Positions 52,776 through 54,741 of a stretch of 54,741 nucleotides of DNA are shown in pieces. The stretch is from Odoribacteraceae bacterium. Lineage in GTDB: Bacteria; Bacteroidota; Bacteroidia; Bacteroidales; Marinifilaceae. The notes beneath the pieces are model-generated. The model had not been told where the DNA came from. It was given only the letters and a program-made list of their open reading frames with translations, and did not search any database. The stretch spans positions 1 to 54,741 of the forward strand of contig JAISNC010000012.1 of NCBI GenBank assembly GCA_031276355.1. Direction: 5' to 3'. The translations under genes and the position numbers were made by a program. Within the stretch, counting starts at the first letter, position 1. Every line of letters begins with the position of its first letter.

Positions 52776-53588
52776 ATGCACGAGCTATTGGAATACGGTT
52801 TTTTCAGGAACGCGCTGTGGAGCACCCTGTTGATCGGTACCGGCTGCGGGCTGGTGGGCACCTACATCGTCGCCCGTCGCGTGGTCTTCATCAGTGGCGG
52901 CATCACGCACGCCTCCTTCGGCGGCCTGGGGTTGGCCTACTTCCTGGGGCTCTCTCCTTTGCTGGGGGCGGCGCTCTTCGCGCTGGCGGCGGCCTTCAGC
53001 ATCCTCCGCCTCTCGGCCGGCGGCCGTTTCAGGGAGGATTCGCTGATCGGGATCTTCTGGTCGGCGGGCATGGCGATGGGGGTGCTCTTCATCTACCTCA
53101 CGCCGGGCTACGCGCCCAACCTCCTCTCCTACCTTTTCGGGAATATCCTGACCGTCACGGCCTCCCAGGTCTGGCTATCGCTGGCGCTCGGCGCGGCGAT
53201 CGTCCTCTTTTTCGTTCTCTTCCACCGCCCGCTCTTTTACATCGCCTTCGACCGGGAATACAGCCGCACGCACCACGTGGCCATCGAGTGGCTCGAGACC
53301 GGTGTCACGGTGTGCATGGCCCTCTGCATCGTGCTCTGCATGAAGCTGGCCGGCATCATCCTGGTCATCTCCTACCTGACCATCCCGCCCACCATCGCCG
53401 CTCGCTTCCGCGGGAACTTCAAGCAACAACTCGTGCTCTCCGCCGCGGTCAGTTGCGCCGGCTCCGTTGCCGGCCTGTTCGCCTCCGCCCTCCTGGATCT
53501 CCCTTCCGGTGCCACCATCGTCTTCTGTTTCCTGCTGCTCCTCGCGGCGTGTCACGCGATGAGACGGCGCGGGAAAGCGCCGCGTTAA
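52776..53588 (+). CDS. Metal ABC transporter permease (ZnuB-like)
   Basis: A 270-residue integral membrane protein with about eight hydrophobic segments, family ABC-3. Typical blocks are FFRNALWSTLLIGTGCGLVG, RRVVFISGGITHASFGGLG, DREYSRTHHVAIEWLETGVT and LTIPPTIAARF. It is last of the three transporter genes, completing a ZnuABC-type importer. Confidence 0.92.
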   Translation: MHELLEYGFFRNALWSTLLIGTGCGLVGTYIVARRVVFISGGITHASFGGLGLAYFLGLSPLLGAALFALAAAFSILRLSAGGRFREDSLIGIFWSAGMAMGVLFIYLTPGYAPNLLSYLFGNILTVTASQVWLSLALGAAIVLFFVLFHRPLFYIAFDREYSRTHHVAIEWLETGVTVCMALCIVLCMKLAGIILVISYLTIPPTIAARFRGNFKQQLVLSAAVSCAGSVAGLFASALLDLPSGATIVFCFLLLLAACHAMRRRGKAPR

Positions 53589-53626
53589 CCCCCTCCTCCG
53601 GGACAACTTCCCCTCGATAAACAACA

Positions 53627-53776
53627 CGGGGCTGCCTCGAAAGTTGGCTTTCGGAAGGGTGGGGCGGTCTCGAAAGGGAGCGCTCCCCGGTATCCCGTTC
53701 GGGATGCCCGGCGCCCGACGCGATACCGGATAGAAGCCATCGATGTCCTGAGATTTGGACTTTTGAGACAGTCCCG
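53627..53776. repeat. Imperfect inverted-repeat element with the dispersed core
   Basis: The left arm CGGGGCTGCCTCGAAAGTTG (53627-53646) pairs imperfectly with the right arm ending ACTTTTGAGACAGTCCCG (53759-53776). A partial second copy of the left arm, GGGGCGGTCTCGAAAGG, follows at about 53661-53677. The left arm contains the core TCGAAAGTTGGCTTTCG also found at 40265, and similar to 1291-1271 and 32242-32222. It starts 38 bases 3' of the last transporter gene. Confidence 0.55.
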
Positions 53777-53778
53777 AT

Positions 53779-53798
53779 GGGCAAACTGGAGCTTGCCC
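53779..53798. terminator. Small hairpin, possible terminator
   Basis: GGGCAA (53779-53784) and TTGCCC (53793-53798) form a 6-bp stem with an 8-base loop. It is about 35 bases past the stop of the minus-strand fimbrillin-like gene and could end either converging transcript. No T-run. Confidence 0.3.
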
Positions 53799-53832
53799 AA
53801 TGTCATCAACTGATGCGGTCGCTTCGCTCCCT

Positions 53833-54741
53833 TTATTCTTGAACACAGCGCACGGGGAGGCCCAGGCCGCGATTATCGATGTACTGCGGGAGCACGATGG
53901 TCGAGTGGAAGCCTAAGTTATAAGCACTCGTGCTGCTGAGCGGCGAGGACGACCAGCTGTAACCGTGGGTACTCTCGTTGGGCATGTCACCCATAAGGTT
54001 CGAGCGCAAGCCCGCCGCCGGATAGTAAGCCCACGCGTTCTTCAGGACATTGTCCATGTAGAACTCCCAGCCGGCGGTATTGGTACCGCTGGCATAGTCG
54101 GTCGGGTTATGGACGTTGTCGATGGCGAACACGTCCCACGTGCCATTTACAGGCAATTTCCATCCCGGGGGACAGGGGTCAAAAAAGCTCTTGCCGGCCG
54201 CCGGGATCGTGTTCCACGTGGAGGGGTTATTCCACAACGCGGTGTAGTAGGGATTATTCAAGAGCCAGTCGTCACCGCTACTACCGGAAGTGTAGTACGT
54301 GGTCGGATTTTTAACCGCCCCCTCGAACGACGTCCTGTCTATCATTATTGGAATCGTCGGGCCGGTTGCGCCATTAATATCGTACAAGTTCGTGGCGGGG
54401 AACGGGTCCTTGCGCCCGAACTGGTAGTACAGGCCGCGGGTACCGGCAAGACCCTGGGCGCGGTTGGCAGTAGCAGCGCCGAGGTTACGGTCCATGATGA
54501 ATTTATTATTGTATTCATTGGCCCACGGCCCGCCGGTATAGTGATGCACCTGCCCGCCGCCGGGAATGGTATACGCGAACACGTTCTCCTGCCACGAGGA
54601 GGGGGCCTCGTCCGGGTTATACCCCGTGATCCACAAGTGCCAGCTCCAGAGATACCCCTCTCCCCCCGTCTTGAGCCTGACCCCGACCAACACGTTGCCC
54701 TCGACTCCTGGCCCGGCGGGCTTGAAATAGAAGCGCTCGCT
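53833..54741 (-). CDS. Fimbrillin-like surface protein, C-terminal part, cut by window edge
   Basis: The frame is open to the right edge, so the N-terminus is missing and about 302 residues are visible. The C-terminal module is typical of Bacteroidales fimbrillin-like/FISUMP-related proteins: a strand LWSWHLWITGYNPDE, the block MDRNLGAATANRAQG, YYQFGRKDPFP, DPCPPGWKLPVNGTWDVF and the end LGLPVRCVQE. Such modules form the tip or shaft domains of cell-surface fimbriae. The gene converges on the zinc-type transporter operon. The left-edge fragment belongs to the same broad family and strand but carries the opposite end of a protein. Confidence 0.72.
   Translation of the reverse strand, partial: SERFYFKPAGPGVEGNVLVGVRLKTGGEGYLWSWHLWITGYNPDEAPSSWQENVFAYTIPGGGQVHHYTGGPWANEYNNKFIMDRNLGAATANRAQGLAGTRGLYYQFGRKDPFPATNLYDINGATGPTIPIMIDRTSFEGAVKNPTTYYTSGSSGDDWLLNNPYYTALWNNPSTWNTIPAAGKSFFDPCPPGWKLPVNGTWDVFAIDNVHNPTDYASGTNTAGWEFYMDNVLKNAWAYYPAAGLRSNLMGDMPNESTHGYSWSSSPLSSTSAYNLGFHSTIVLPQYIDNRGLGLPVRCVQE

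Larger units (their letters stand above)
53589..53832. other. Repeat-containing region between znuB-like gene and right-edge fimbrillin-like gene
   Basis: These 244 bases hold no gene. They contain imperfect inverted arms (53627-53776), a hairpin CGAAAG/CTTTCG inside the left arm, a small ATCCCG/CGGGAT hairpin near 53692-53705, and the hairpin at 53779-53798. Confidence 0.6.

Overview
The window reads as a piece of a Bacteroidota (order Bacteroidales) chromosome, high in GC (about 60% by eye). The evidence is lineage-typical content: fimbrillin-like lipoproteins, a TonB receptor with an STN domain paired with a DUF4249 lipoprotein, a Porin_10-type porin, a PorV/PorQ-type barrel, a DUF4494 protein, Na+-NQR and a trp operon in the order B-E-G-D-C-F-A. 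Fifteen upstream regions also carry a Bacteroidota-style -7 box, TAnnTTTG or here equally often TAnnTTCG, many with TTTG/GTTG 18-22 bp upstream. Genus is not resolved. No rRNA, tRNA, CRISPR array, complete insertion sequence or phage module was seen.

Layout. 1-908: N-terminal part of a fimbrillin-like lipoprotein running off the left edge. 1309-9555 (minus): unknown membrane protein, speA, rnr, cstA and a PorV/PorQ-like barrel. 9780-15548 (plus): complete nqrABCDEF. 15604-18903: small membrane protein, glyA, DUF4494 protein, RRM RNA-binding protein. 19217-24847: asnB, a GH88/105 hydrolase, SUI1/YciH, and an NfnAB-type flavoprotein pair. 24952-32054 (plus): a tight six-gene envelope cluster (TonB receptor, DUF4249 lipoprotein, von Willebrand A/YfbK-like lipoprotein, two LVIVD-repeat proteins, small barrel). 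32536-39162 (minus): the trp operon behind a leader. 39329-40165: dinD, clearly lower in GC. 40401-42361: LplT-like transporter plus acyltransferase. 42358-46770 (minus): unknown protein, MltF, porin. 46849-53588 (plus): glnS, YitT family, MBL-fold hydrolase, mtnN, luxS and a zinc-type ABC transporter. 53833-54741: C-terminal part of another fimbrillin-like protein.

Two observations stand out. First, the trp operon is preceded by a 14-codon reading frame with three consecutive Trp codons (MGTYWWWCLFFPEE), then a perfect 12-bp terminator stem and a T-rich stretch just before trpB; this is the architecture of ribosome-mediated transcription attenuation. Second, the 24952-32054 cluster combines a TonB receptor/DUF4249 pair with a MIDAS-containing vWA lipoprotein and LVIVD-propeller proteins in what looks like a single transcription unit; I know of no described function for this combination.

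Intergenic space is rich in small dispersed repeats. One family has the core TCnAAAGTYGGYTTTCG and lies mostly 3' of operons in the sense direction. A palindromic family is built on GTCCCGCAGGGAC. One 121-bp MITE-like element has 17-bp perfect terminal inverted repeats. The metabolic genes fit an anaerobic gut-type lifestyle: sodium-motive NADH oxidation, NAD(P)H/ferredoxin balancing, glycan hydrolysis, polyamine synthesis, and recycling of S-adenosylhomocysteine through MtnN and LuxS.
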